From Porticoccaceae bacterium UBA4026 (lineage in GTDB: Bacteria; Pseudomonadota; Gammaproteobacteria; Pseudomonadales; Porticoccaceae), in assembly GCA_002382445.1 (NCBI GenBank), contig DGAQ01000073.1, positions 166,305-230,304 on the forward strand: DNA of 64,000 nt, written 5' to 3'. The notes under the pieces were generated by a model. That model saw nothing but the letters and a program-made list of their open reading frames with translations. It made no database searches and was not told where the DNA came from. This document shows, piece after piece, positions 46,131-54,795 of this stretch; the stretch's first letter is position 1; each line of letters starts with the position of its first letter. The translations under genes were made by a program, and so were the position numbers.

Positions 46131-47006
46131 TCAAAAAGGTTTGCGCTGATAAATCCGCAGAGAAAAATGGACGGGTGTAATCAAAAGAGAAAGGGTTGCC
46201 AGCTGTTCTTGCTGTTCAGCATTGGTATGCCAGTAATAGGGGGTCATGGTCAATAGGGCAAGAATGTCAGGCCCCTTCACGGTGATCTCTGCCTTAACGT
46301 CTATCTGTTCCTTAAGATCAAAGGACGGGTGTTCATCCAATACCTTAAAGTTGCCGGCATGGGGTTGATGCTGTTCATAAATGTGCGCAGTAAGGCCTGT
46401 GAGATGCTCCTCTCCGGGCCCCACCATCAGGAGGACACCGTCAGTTCTTAAAATTCGTGCGGCCTCCTCCGGGCATATTGGTGAGAACACCGAGAGGGCG
46501 GTATCTATACTATTGTCAAACAGGGGTACCTTATAAGCACTGTCTACAACCAGTTGAGCATCCAACTTACGTTTTGCTGCTAAACGTACGCCGACTTTAG
46601 AAATATCTAAGCCAAGCAGTTCTAGGTTGGCGTTGGAAATCTTAGCCGCATTTCGCAATTGTTGTAGGTAATAGCCTTCACCACAGCCAATATCTAGCAA
46701 TTTTTGTTCGAAACCAAGAGGACAGTTATTGACTGCAGTAATGATGGCGTCAGCTAGAGGTTGATAATAACCACCATTTAAAAATCGTTGCCGACTCTTT
46801 ATCATTTGATCGCTGTCACCAGGCGTTTTACTGCGCTTGTGCTGGGCTAGATGCAGGTTGAGGTAGCCCTCGCGGGCTACATCAAAGCTATGGCTGTTGG
46901 CACAGCGATAGACGCCTGTCTCACTACCTGTGACGGCACTTAGCTCGCCGTCGCAGTTGGGGCATTTAAGCGCAGTGGCTATACGCGGGTCGGTCTCTAA
47001 AATAAT
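46131..47006 (-). CDS. rlmA: 23S rRNA (guanine-N1) methyltransferase RlmA, non-canonical start
   Basis: RlmA methylates G745-type positions in 23S rRNA hairpin 35. The SAM-binding core is clear: DIGCGEGYY, then GLDISKVG. Upstream of the first ATG (46805) the same frame encodes a perfect continuation of the family: a zinc knuckle CPNC...CANSH, then FDVAREGYLNL and HKRSKTPGDSDQ. Between that region and the in-frame stop at 47016-47018 there is no ATG, GTG or TTG. The best candidate start is ATT at 47004-47006 with GAGG seven bases upstream; a second ATT (47001-47003) or ATA (46980-46982) are alternatives. The gene would overlap the end of fhs by 10 bp, suggesting coupling. A sequencing error is also possible. 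Confidence 0.82.
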   Translation of the reverse strand: MILETDPRIATALKCPNCDGELSAVTGSETGVYRCANSHSFDVAREGYLNLHLAQHKRSKTPGDSDQMIKSRQRFLNGGYYQPLADAIITAVNNCPLGFEQKLLDIGCGEGYYLQQLRNAAKISNANLELLGLDISKVGVRLAAKRKLDAQLVVDSAYKVPLFDNSIDTALSVFSPICPEEAARILRTDGVLLMVGPGEEHLTGLTAHIYEQHQPHAGNFKVLDEHPSFDLKEQIDVKAEITVKGPDILALLTMTPYYWHTNAEQQEQLATLSLLITPVHFSLRIYQRKPF

Positions 47007-48664
47007 CCAACTACCTCACCATTTTCGTCAATATCGATATTGTTCGCAGCGGGTACTCTTGGCAGGCCAGGCATGGTCATAATATCGCCACAGACCACTA
47101 CAATAAAACCAGCACCGGCAGATAATCGAACTTCACGAATTGCCACCATATGGTTGTTGGGCGCCCCTTTGAGATTCATGTCTGTCGAGAAGCTATATTG
47201 AGTTTTGGCAATACACACCGGGAAATGGCCATAACCAGCCTCTTGGAAGCCGTTAATTTGGTCCCGAATTTTTTGGTCGGCAATAATATCATCGGCACGA
47301 TAAAGGCGTGTAGCTACCGTCTTAATCTTGTCCCAAATTGGCATGTCATCGGCATAGAGCGGTGCAAAGTTAGCATGGCCGCCATCGACTAAAGCAACCA
47401 CTTCATGAGCTAAGGCTTCGCTACCCGCGCCACCATCGGCCCAATGGGTACACTCAATAGCTTTCACGCCATTTGATTCAGTTACCTGCTTAATCATAGC
47501 GATTTCGGCATCGGTATCGGTTGTAAATCGGTTGATCGCAACCACGACTGGCACACCAAATGATTTAACGTTCTCAATGTGCCGTACTAGGTTACTACAA
47601 CCCTCATGTAAGGCCTCTACATTCTCTTGCCCCAGGTCGTCTTTACTGACGTGACCGTGCATTTTAAGCGCTCTCACCGTGGCAACGATGACTGCGGCGT
47701 CGGGGCTTAAGTTGGCGCTGCGGCATTTGATATTAAAGAATTTCTCCGCCCCCAAGTCTGCTCCAAAGCCGGCTTCTGTTACCACATAGTCAGCTAGTTT
47801 TAGGCCCGCTTTGGTAGCTATAACTGAGTTGCAGCCATGAGCAATATTGGCAAAGGGGCCGCCGTGGATAATCGCCGGATTGTTTTCCAAGGTCTGTACT
47901 AAATTCGGTGCAATCGCATCTTTAAGCAACACTGCCATGGCGCCAATACCCTGAATCTCACTGGCTAAAATTGGTTGATTATCGCGAGTGTAAGCCACAA
48001 CGATTTTGTTTAGCCGGGCCTTAAGATCTTCAAGATCGTTGGCTAGGCAGAATATGGCCATAATTTCTGAAGCCACTGTAATGTCATAGCCGTCTTCACG
48101 AGGGAAACCATTGCCGGGGCCACCAAGACCACAGTTAATACTACGAAGGGCGCGATCATTCATGTCAATCACACGCTTCCATTGAATACGACGAGCATCT
48201 ATTTCCAGACTGTTGCCCCAATGGATATGATTGTCGAGCAGGGCAGAGAGTAGATTGTGGGCCGCGCCTATTGCGTGGAAGTCCCCTGTAAAGTGCAGGT
48301 TGATATCTTCCATCGGTACTACCTGAGCATAACCTCCGCCAGCCGCGCCACCCTTCATGCCAAAACAGGGTCCAAGACTTGGTTCGCGTAGACAGACAAT
48401 AGATTTTTTACCTATTTTGTTTAGGCTGTCATTAAGGCCAACAGAGGTCGTGGTTTTGCCTTCGCCAGCTGGGGTTGGGCTAATTGCAGTCACCAAAATT
48501 AACTTTCCATCAGGACGATCTTTCAGCGAGGCCAAATATTCAGGAGCGATTTTTGCTTTAGTTTTGCCATAGGGTATAAGCGCAGACTCTGGTATACCAA
48601 TACCTGCGGCTACGTCGATGATCGCTTTCATCTTGCTGTTCCGGGCGATTTCAATGTCACTCAT
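46997..48664 (-). CDS. fhs: Formate--tetrahydrofolate ligase
   Basis: Fhs interconverts formate + THF + ATP and 10-formyl-THF + ADP. The 555-residue protein has the P-loop-like segment PTPAGEGKTTTSVGL near residue 65, LREPSLGPCFGMKGGAAGGG and the conserved LTGDFHA-like FTGDFHAI. Run in reverse, it would release formate and make ATP from C1 units produced by demethylation, a use known in other methylotrophic and marine bacteria. It is divergent from the DMG dehydrogenase-like gene across 229 bp, and its position at the edge of the C1 island supports that role. The gene ends inside the start region of rlmA. Confidence 0.97.
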   Translation of the reverse strand: MSDIEIARNSKMKAIIDVAAGIGIPESALIPYGKTKAKIAPEYLASLKDRPDGKLILVTAISPTPAGEGKTTTSVGLNDSLNKIGKKSIVCLREPSLGPCFGMKGGAAGGGYAQVVPMEDINLHFTGDFHAIGAAHNLLSALLDNHIHWGNSLEIDARRIQWKRVIDMNDRALRSINCGLGGPGNGFPREDGYDITVASEIMAIFCLANDLEDLKARLNKIVVAYTRDNQPILASEIQGIGAMAVLLKDAIAPNLVQTLENNPAIIHGGPFANIAHGCNSVIATKAGLKLADYVVTEAGFGADLGAEKFFNIKCRSANLSPDAAVIVATVRALKMHGHVSKDDLGQENVEALHEGCSNLVRHIENVKSFGVPVVVAINRFTTDTDAEIAMIKQVTESNGVKAIECTHWADGGAGSEALAHEVVALVDGGHANFAPLYADDMPIWDKIKTVATRLYRADDIIADQKIRDQINGFQEAGYGHFPVCIAKTQYSFSTDMNLKGAPNNHMVAIREVRLSAGAGFIVVVCGDIMTMPGLPRVPAANNIDIDENGEVVGLF

Positions 48665-48893
48665 TGTTATAGCTCTCTCTTTTAATAGACGCCAATTTTT
48701 AGGTGCTACATCTTCCGTAAACCCTATGTTAGAGGGATTTCTAAGACCGTCAATGGCTGTCTTAAAAGCGACTCTAAATGTTTGGCGTTGTCAGATATAC
48801 AACAGTCGCAACTGTAGGCTAGCGTCTGTAATTTGCCAGTTACACTTCGCCACTATTGTAGGCCTAAATAACAGTTTAAATTGAGAAGTTGCT
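48665..48893. promoter_or_regulatory. Divergent fhs/DMG dehydrogenase control region
   Basis: The 229-bp region separates two diverging C1 genes. A perfect 5-bp inverted repeat, ACAGT-CGCA-ACTGT, lies at 48802-48815, and GCGACT (48768-48773) is inverted relative to AGTCGC (48804-48809). The AGTCGC core resembles the GTCGCA of the mttB upstream repeats. GAGAAG at about 48884 is a likely ribosome-binding site for the flavoprotein gene. Confidence 0.45.
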
Positions 48894-51407
48894 ATGAAGA
48901 CAAGTGCGCAGGTGGTAGTGGTTGGCGGTGGTGTTGTGGGCGTTAGTACGCTCTATCATTTGGCTAAAAAAGGCTGGACGGACGTAGTTTTAGTCGAACG
49001 TAAGGAGCTGACATCCGGTTCTACGTGGCACGCGGCAGGTTTGCTTCCTTTATTTAATATGAGTTACTCAGTGGGTAAACTACATCAGTATTCGGTCGAC
49101 TTTTATCACGAATTACAAGAAGAAACCGGCCAAAATGTTGGGTTTAGCGTGGTCTCTAATATACGATTGGCAGCCACAGAAGACCGCATGGATGAGTACA
49201 AATATTACTCGGGTATTGCTCAAACAGTGGGTGTAGAGGTTAATTTCTTGACGCCGGAAGAGGTTAAAGAGATCTGGCCACTCTGTAATACAGATGGAAT
49301 TATCGGCGCTATCCAGCACCCAGATGACGGGTATATTCAACCAGCTGATCTTACTCAGGCGCTGGCCAAGGGTGCTCGGGCGCGTGGTGCTGAGATCTAT
49401 CGTAATACGACTGTTTTGGATCTTGAGCAGCAGTCTGATGATAGCTGGATTGTCAAAACCGACAAGGGCGATATTCACTGTGAACATGTCGTTGCCTGTA
49501 CCGGTAATTTCGCACGTAAAACCGGGGAGATGGTAGGCCTTGATATCCCTGTCATTCCAGTAGAGCACCAGTATATTGTGACTGACCCACATCCCGATAT
49601 CCTAGCTCGCAAAGCGGCGGGTTTGCCAGAGCAGGCGGTATTGCGTGAATCGGACGCAGGTTACTACCTTAGGGAGGAGGCGGGTGGATTTATCTTGGGA
49701 CCTTATGAAGAGGGTGCGCCCTGCTGCTATGTGGACGGCCCTAGCGATCAGTCGGAATATGAGTTATTTAACGGTGACCTTGATCGACTCATGCCTCACA
49801 TTGAAGCCTGCATGAATCGGGTTCCCGCCTTCGCTGAGGTGGGAGTCAAAACGGTTTATAACGGGGCTATTGCCTACACTCCAGATGGCAATCCTATCGT
49901 CGGCCCAGCGTGGGGCTTAAAGAACTTCTGGCTTAATGAGGGTCATAGTTTTGGTATCACCGCCGCCGGTGGCGCTGGTTGGCAGTTAGCCGAATGGATT
50001 GTGGATGGTGAGCCCACAGTCGATATGATGGGTGTTGATCCGAGGCGTTTCGGACCTTACGCCACTCGTGGTTATCTGCGCACCAAAAACGAAGAGGCCT
50101 ACGATCACGTCTTTAAGAATCACTATCCAGACGAAGAGCGGGGTGGCGCGCGTCCGTTAAAAACTACGCCTTGCTATGATCGTATGAAAGACTTAGGTGC
50201 AGTATTTGGTTCAGTGTATGGCTGGGAGCGGCCCAACTGGTTTGCGCCTCCGGGTTATTCATTATCAGAGGATGAACTCGGCAAAGCGGATACATTGTGG
50301 AATAAAAACCATTCTACAGCGTTGGTGGACGGTCGTATTGTCGAGAAGAATTCTTTTCGACGCTCTAACTACTTTGATTTTGTTGGTCAGGAATGTCGCC
50401 ATGTGAATGAGCATGTTGGCGTTTTGGATATGTCTGCCTTCTCCAAATGTACAGTGACTGGCCATGGCTCTGAAGGCTGGCTGAACAGTATTGTGGCTAA
50501 CAGTGTGCCCAAAGCGATTGGCCGCATAGGACTCTGTCATATGCTGTCGAAAAATGGCGGTGTTCGAGCAGAATTTACTATTTATAAGCGTGCAAAAAAC
50601 AGCTATTACCTGGTGTTTGCGGGTAGCCAAGAGCGCCATGACTGGGATTACCTGACCAAGCTAGCGCCTCGCGATGGCTCGGTTAATCTTCAGAAGATTA
50701 CTACTCAAATGGGTGTGCTGGTGCTAGCGGGACCAAAATCTCGCGATGTGCTGCAAAAGCTCACTGATACCGATCTATCTAACGATAACTTTAAATGGCT
50801 AACGGGAAAGTCGATCAATGTCGGCTACGCCCAGGCAGAGGCGCTGCGAGTTAACTTCGTGGGTGAACTTGGTTGGGAGCTACACCACCCGATTGAGATG
50901 CAAAACTATATCTTTGATGAATTAATGAAAGCCGGCGCCGAGTTTAAAATCAAGCCCTTTGGCATTCGCGCAATGGACTCTATGCGTCTGGAAAAATCAT
51001 ATAGGCTAATTCCTCGCGAGATGTCCATTGAGTACTCCGCCCTTGAGTCCGGTCTGGATCGTTTTGTGAAATTGGATAAGGATTGTGATTTTGTTGGTAA
51101 ACAAGGCCTTCTTGATTGGCAGCAGCGTGGGTTTGAAAACTGCTTTGCAACTCTTGAGGTTCATGGTGTTATTGATGCTGATGCCCGAGGCTCTGAGGGG
51201 TTGTATAAAGATGGTCAGTTAGTGGGTCGAGCGACTTCAGGTGGTTTTGGATTTCGCGTCGATAAGTCTCTAGCTTTGGGCTTGGTTAAGATAGCCTACG
51301 GAGCTATTGGCACCCAGTTGGAGATTGAAATTTTAGGTGAGCGTTATCGGGCTACGGTGATTGAAGAGTCGCCGTTTGATGGTGACAACGCTGCCCTTAG
51401 AAGTTAG
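48894..51407 (+). CDS. Dimethylglycine/sarcosine dehydrogenase-like flavoprotein
   Basis: The 837-residue protein has an N-terminal FAD-binding DAO domain (about 5-380), with VVVGGGVVGVSTLYHLAKKG and the covalent-flavin histidine His46 in GSTWHAAG, an FAO_M central segment and a C-terminal THF-binding aminomethyltransferase (GcvT-like) domain (about 450-830). This order matches mammalian dimethylglycine and sarcosine dehydrogenases, which oxidise an N-methyl group and transfer it to THF as methylene-THF, passing electrons to an electron-transfer flavoprotein. Substrate choice between DMG and sarcosine cannot be read from sequence; the presence of sarcosine oxidase nearby favours DMG. It lies just before the mttB operon and probably shares its purpose, but 154 bp with a candidate operator separates the two. 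Confidence 0.88.
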   Translation: MKTSAQVVVVGGGVVGVSTLYHLAKKGWTDVVLVERKELTSGSTWHAAGLLPLFNMSYSVGKLHQYSVDFYHELQEETGQNVGFSVVSNIRLAATEDRMDEYKYYSGIAQTVGVEVNFLTPEEVKEIWPLCNTDGIIGAIQHPDDGYIQPADLTQALAKGARARGAEIYRNTTVLDLEQQSDDSWIVKTDKGDIHCEHVVACTGNFARKTGEMVGLDIPVIPVEHQYIVTDPHPDILARKAAGLPEQAVLRESDAGYYLREEAGGFILGPYEEGAPCCYVDGPSDQSEYELFNGDLDRLMPHIEACMNRVPAFAEVGVKTVYNGAIAYTPDGNPIVGPAWGLKNFWLNEGHSFGITAAGGAGWQLAEWIVDGEPTVDMMGVDPRRFGPYATRGYLRTKNEEAYDHVFKNHYPDEERGGARPLKTTPCYDRMKDLGAVFGSVYGWERPNWFAPPGYSLSEDELGKADTLWNKNHSTALVDGRIVEKNSFRRSNYFDFVGQECRHVNEHVGVLDMSAFSKCTVTGHGSEGWLNSIVANSVPKAIGRIGLCHMLSKNGGVRAEFTIYKRAKNSYYLVFAGSQERHDWDYLTKLAPRDGSVNLQKITTQMGVLVLAGPKSRDVLQKLTDTDLSNDNFKWLTGKSINVGYAQAEALRVNFVGELGWELHHPIEMQNYIFDELMKAGAEFKIKPFGIRAMDSMRLEKSYRLIPREMSIEYSALESGLDRFVKLDKDCDFVGKQGLLDWQQRGFENCFATLEVHGVIDADARGSEGLYKDGQLVGRATSGGFGFRVDKSLALGLVKIAYGAIGTQLEIEILGERYRATVIEESPFDGDNAALRS

Positions 51408-51435
51408 GTAAAAAGGCGTTAAAAGATACTATTAA

Positions 51436-51468
51436 CTGGCGTCGCATACGGGTACTCTCGCGTCGCAT
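51436..51468 (+). promoter_or_regulatory. 21-bp-spaced direct repeat, candidate AraC-family operator of the mttB operon
   Basis: CTnGCGTCGCAT occurs at 51436-51447 and 51457-51468, with 11 of 12 positions identical and exactly 21 bp between copies (two helical turns). This spacing is the hallmark of AraC-family direct-repeat operators. It sits about 95-125 bp before the mttB start. Two GlxA/AraC regulators lie downstream in the same island. Which one binds is unknown. Confidence 0.6.
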
Positions 51469-51561
51469 TACCATATGCGGACTGCCCTAAACAGGAACAG
51501 AATGCGGGCGATAATAGATCCATTAAATGAGAGAAATAAGCTCTCCAACGGAAGCATTATT

Positions 51562-53115
51562 ATGACTGAACAAACAGGGCGTAAAAGAGCAGGACGGGAG
51601 GGGGGTGGCCGTGAAGGACGTCGCGAGGCGCGTGCCAATGTGGTGGTCGAAACTACTCCATTTATCGAGAGAAAAATACCGTATTTTGAATACCTTACTG
51701 AAGAAGATTTGCAGCTGATAGAGGATAACGCCGATATCCTTTTAGAAGAAATCGGCATTGATTTTCTGGATGATCCAGAAGCTCTGGAAATGTGGAAAGA
51801 AGCCGGAGCCGATGTTCAGGGCTCTCGAGTGCATTTCCCCAAAGGCCTGTGCCGGTCATTGATTCAAGCGACGGCGCCACGGGAATATGTGCAATACGCT
51901 CGCAACCCAGCACGTAACGTTATTATCGGTGGTAAGCGCACTGTCTTAGTGCCTGCTTACGGTTCACCTTTTGTGCATGATATTGACAAAGGCCGTCGGT
52001 ATGGGACCATTAAGGATTTTGAAAACTTTGTCAAACTGGCCTACATGGCGCCGGATATTCATCACTCCGGTGGCACTATCTGTGAGCCTGTTGATTTGCC
52101 GGTAAACAAACGTCACTTTGATATGGTGTATACCCATTTCAAACTAAGCGATAAACCATTGATGGGATCAGTCACTCATTATGAGCGAGCCCAAGATACA
52201 GTGGACATGGCTAAGCTGGTGTTTGGCGAAGAATTTGTTGATCAAAACTGTGTGTTGACGAGTCTTATCAACGTAAATTCGCCAATGACCTATGACGCTA
52301 CCATGCTTGGTTCATTAAAAGTCTATGCGCGCAATAATCAGGCGACTGTGGTGTCACCGTTTATTCTTGCTGGCGCTATGTCGCCGGTTACCACAGCTGG
52401 CACGGTCACTCAGATTTTGGCCGAAGCGCTGGCGGGTATTGCCTTTACTCAGCTATGTCGGCCAGGGGCGCCCGTTGTCTTTGGAACCTTTGCGGCGGCT
52501 GTATCCATGGCGACCGGTGCGCCTACCTTTGGTACGCCAGAACCCAGCCAAGTTATGTATGCTGCGGCATCACTCGCTCGACGGCTTGGCGTCCCTTTCC
52601 GCGGTGGTGGTGGTCTTTGTGGTTCTAAGTTGCCCGATGCTCAGGCGGCCTATGAGGCGGCCAACACTTTGCAGACATCCGCTTTGGCGGGAGTTAACTT
52701 TATGCTGCACACCGCCGGCTGGTTGGAAGGGGGATTGGCAATGGGTTATGAAAAATTCATTATGGATTGTGATCAGGCCAGTATGATGGCGGTGTTACTC
52801 GGCGGCATGGATATGTCTGAAAACGGTCAGGCGCTTGATGCCGTGCGGGAAGTGGGTCCCGGTAAGCATTATTTGGGTTGTGCCCACACGCTGAAAAACT
52901 TCGAGACAGCTTTTTATCGTTCAACAGTTGCAGATAACAACAGCTATGAACAATGGACCGCAGATGGTTCGATGGATACAGCCCAGCGCGCCAATATTCT
53001 ATGGAAGAAAATGCTTAATGAATATCAGGCTCCGGCGCTAGACTCGGCGATTGATGAAGCACTGCTAGACTTTATGGCGCGACGTAAAGGGTCGTTTGCC
53101 GATCGAGATTATTAA
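51562..53115 (+). CDS. MttB-family corrinoid methyltransferase, non-pyrrolysine (glycine betaine MtgB-like)
   Basis: The protein belongs to the trimethylamine methyltransferase superfamily (COG5598), which moves a methyl group from a methylated amine to a corrinoid protein. Archaeal MttB reads an in-frame UAG as pyrrolysine; here the whole frame is open with no internal TAG, so it is a non-Pyl member like Desulfitobacterium MtgB, which acts on glycine betaine. Neighbouring DMG and sarcosine genes make glycine betaine the best substrate guess, but proline betaine, carnitine or other quaternary amines are possible. I choose ATG 51562 (GGAAG at 51550-51554, seven bases upstream), giving 517 residues; the frame is open back to 51475. 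Residues 6-24 form an Arg/Gly-rich tail. The next gene encodes its corrinoid partner. Confidence 0.88.
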   Translation: MTEQTGRKRAGREGGGREGRREARANVVVETTPFIERKIPYFEYLTEEDLQLIEDNADILLEEIGIDFLDDPEALEMWKEAGADVQGSRVHFPKGLCRSLIQATAPREYVQYARNPARNVIIGGKRTVLVPAYGSPFVHDIDKGRRYGTIKDFENFVKLAYMAPDIHHSGGTICEPVDLPVNKRHFDMVYTHFKLSDKPLMGSVTHYERAQDTVDMAKLVFGEEFVDQNCVLTSLINVNSPMTYDATMLGSLKVYARNNQATVVSPFILAGAMSPVTTAGTVTQILAEALAGIAFTQLCRPGAPVVFGTFAAAVSMATGAPTFGTPEPSQVMYAAASLARRLGVPFRGGGGLCGSKLPDAQAAYEAANTLQTSALAGVNFMLHTAGWLEGGLAMGYEKFIMDCDQASMMAVLLGGMDMSENGQALDAVREVGPGKHYLGCAHTLKNFETAFYRSTVADNNSYEQWTADGSMDTAQRANILWKKMLNEYQAPALDSAIDEALLDFMARRKGSFADRDY

Positions 53116-53141
53116 GAAAACTTATTTGAGGGTTACAAAAA

Positions 53142-53840
53142 ATGTCTGATGAAGACGATATCGTATTAGCCGAGCTGTCTGACGAAGATTTAGTTTTACA
53201 GATGCATGACGACCTGTACGACGGATTAAAAGAAGAAATCATGGAGGGAACTAACATCCTTCTCGCTCGAGGCTGGTCTCCGGAAAAACTCTTGGGAGAA
53301 GCTTTGGTTGATGGTATGACTATTGTTGGTATTGATTTCCGTGATGGTATCTTGTTTGTACCCGAGGTTCTGTTATCTGCCAATGCGATGAAAGGCGGCA
53401 TGTCGATTTTAAAGCCATTGTTGGCTGAGACAGGTGCCAAGCCCGTGGGCACCGTAGTTATCGGTACTGTTAAGGGCGATATCCATGACATCGGTAAAAA
53501 TCTAGTAGGGATGATGATGGAAGGTGCTGGGTTCGATGTTTACGACATAGGGATCAACAACTCTGTGGAAGACTACTTTTCTGCGCTGGAACGTCACAAT
53601 CCCGACATTCTAGGCATGTCGGCACTTCTAACTACCACCATGCCGTACATGAAAGTGGTGATCGATGCTTTAAAAGACCAGAGCATGCGAGACAAATACA
53701 TTGTTATGGTTGGCGGTGCTCCGCTTAATGAAGAATTTGGTCTGGCGGTTGGTGCCGATTCTTATTCCCGGGACGCAGCCGATGCGTCGACCACGGCCAT
53801 TCGTTTGGTGGCCGAGCGTCGGGCGTTAGAGTCTGCTTAA
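53142..53840 (+). CDS. Corrinoid protein of the methyltransferase system (MttC/MtgC-like)
   Basis: The 232-residue protein carries the methyl group as methyl-cobamide between the MttB-like enzyme and the methyl-THF methyltransferase. A helical cap domain (about 15-95) precedes a Rossmann-like B12-binding domain with the signature D-x-H-x-x-G (GDIHDIG, His115 as lower ligand), S-x-L (Ser160, Leu162) and GG (191-192). The first 25 residues are unusually acidic. It follows mttB by 26 bp, and its stop TAA shares a base with the DUF1638 gene start, so it is clearly part of the operon. Confidence 0.94.
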   Translation: MSDEDDIVLAELSDEDLVLQMHDDLYDGLKEEIMEGTNILLARGWSPEKLLGEALVDGMTIVGIDFRDGILFVPEVLLSANAMKGGMSILKPLLAETGAKPVGTVVIGTVKGDIHDIGKNLVGMMMEGAGFDVYDIGINNSVEDYFSALERHNPDILGMSALLTTTMPYMKVVIDALKDQSMRDKYIVMVGGAPLNEEFGLAVGADSYSRDAADASTTAIRLVAERRALESA

Positions 53841-54460
53841 TGAACTCGGCTAGTGGAAAGGTAAAGGCAAAACTTCTAGTGATTGCCTGTGGGGCACTAG
53901 CCCGTGAAATAGTTTGGTTGCAGAAGTTAAATCAGTGGAACCAAATCGATTTGCAATGTTTGGACGCGGAGTTACATAACCGACCGAAATTGATTCCTCA
54001 AAAATTACGCGACAAGATCAAACAGAACCGCGACCAGTACCAGAGTATTTTTGTTGCCTATGCGGACTGTGGCACTGGCGGTGAGATTGATCGGCTGTTA
54101 GCGGAGGAGAATATAGAGCGCCTACCAGGTGCCCACTGTTATTCGTTTTATGCTACTGAAGAGCATTTTTCTGAATTGGCCGAGCAAGAATTGGGGACTT
54201 TTTATCTGACAGACTTTTTGGTTGAGCATTTTGACCGCATTATGATTAAAGGGTTAAAACTCGACAGGCATCCCGAGTTGCGTGATCAGTACTTCGCCAA
54301 TTATACCCGTGTGGTTTATCTATCCCAGCGCCAAGATGATGAGTTATTGGTTAAGGCTGAAATAGCTGCAGATTTTTTAGGCTTAACTTTTCGTCATTTG
54401 CATACTGGCTATGGCGATCTAAATAGTAGTTTGCAACAGCAAATTTTAAAATTTAAATGA
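53840..54460 (+). CDS. DUF1638 protein of the corrinoid methyltransferase operon
   Basis: The 206-residue protein fits DUF1638, a family of unknown function often found beside MttB-type methyltransferases. Visible features are an N-terminal LLVIACGALAREI, then FVAYADCGTGGEIDRLL with a conserved Cys-Gly region, then ERLPGAHCYSFYA, and a C-terminal FRHLHTGYGDL. Conserved Cys and His residues (the CGA, DCGTGG, AHCY and HTGYGDL segments) could bind a metal or cofactor. It overlaps the corrinoid protein gene by one base, which implies near-equal synthesis and a close functional link. A role in loading or maturing the corrinoid protein is an inference only. Confidence 0.8.
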   Translation: MNSASGKVKAKLLVIACGALAREIVWLQKLNQWNQIDLQCLDAELHNRPKLIPQKLRDKIKQNRDQYQSIFVAYADCGTGGEIDRLLAEENIERLPGAHCYSFYATEEHFSELAEQELGTFYLTDFLVEHFDRIMIKGLKLDRHPELRDQYFANYTRVVYLSQRQDDELLVKAEIAADFLGLTFRHLHTGYGDLNSSLQQQILKFK

Positions 54461-54486
54461 TATCCGCTTAGGTAGAGGAAAGTAGT

Positions 54487-54795
54487 ATGCAGAAAATTGA
54501 AGTTTTTTGGCGTGATATCCCAGCCCAGATATTAGTTAAAAGCGGTCGTGTGCGAGGTAAAGCCATGCTTAGCCATCGTTTTCAGGCGGCGATTGACCGA
54601 GCGGCAATGAAAGCAGGAAAAGGAGGCAGTGCAGAATATTTAGACGATTGGCGGCGTGTAAGCAGTGCACTAGAGGCACCGGGTACTCCACAAGAGTTGG
54701 CTCAACAGTTTGCCGACACTATCGAAACTGAGTTTTCTAATGCCGATATTGCAGCCTTGGTGGCTAACAAAGGTCTTAAGGTCGAGTCTGCATGA
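54487..54795 (+). CDS. Small 'virulence factor' family protein
   Basis: The 102-residue protein starts IEVFWRDIPAQILVK and looks like the short family annotated 'virulence factor' in many alpha- and gammaproteobacterial C1 clusters. The name is historical and no biochemical function is established. It is basic at the N-terminal half and acidic towards the end, without membrane segments. It overlaps the MetV-like gene by four bases (ATGA). Its presence in the operon suggests a structural or assembly role in the methyl-transfer complex. Confidence 0.7.
   Translation: MQKIEVFWRDIPAQILVKSGRVRGKAMLSHRFQAAIDRAAMKAGKGGSAEYLDDWRRVSSALEAPGTPQELAQQFADTIETEFSNADIAALVANKGLKVESA

Noticed and set aside
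51562..53115. Possibility of a pyrrolysine-containing MttB
   Set aside because: The frame has no internal TAG, and no pylS/pylT/pylBCD genes are in the window.
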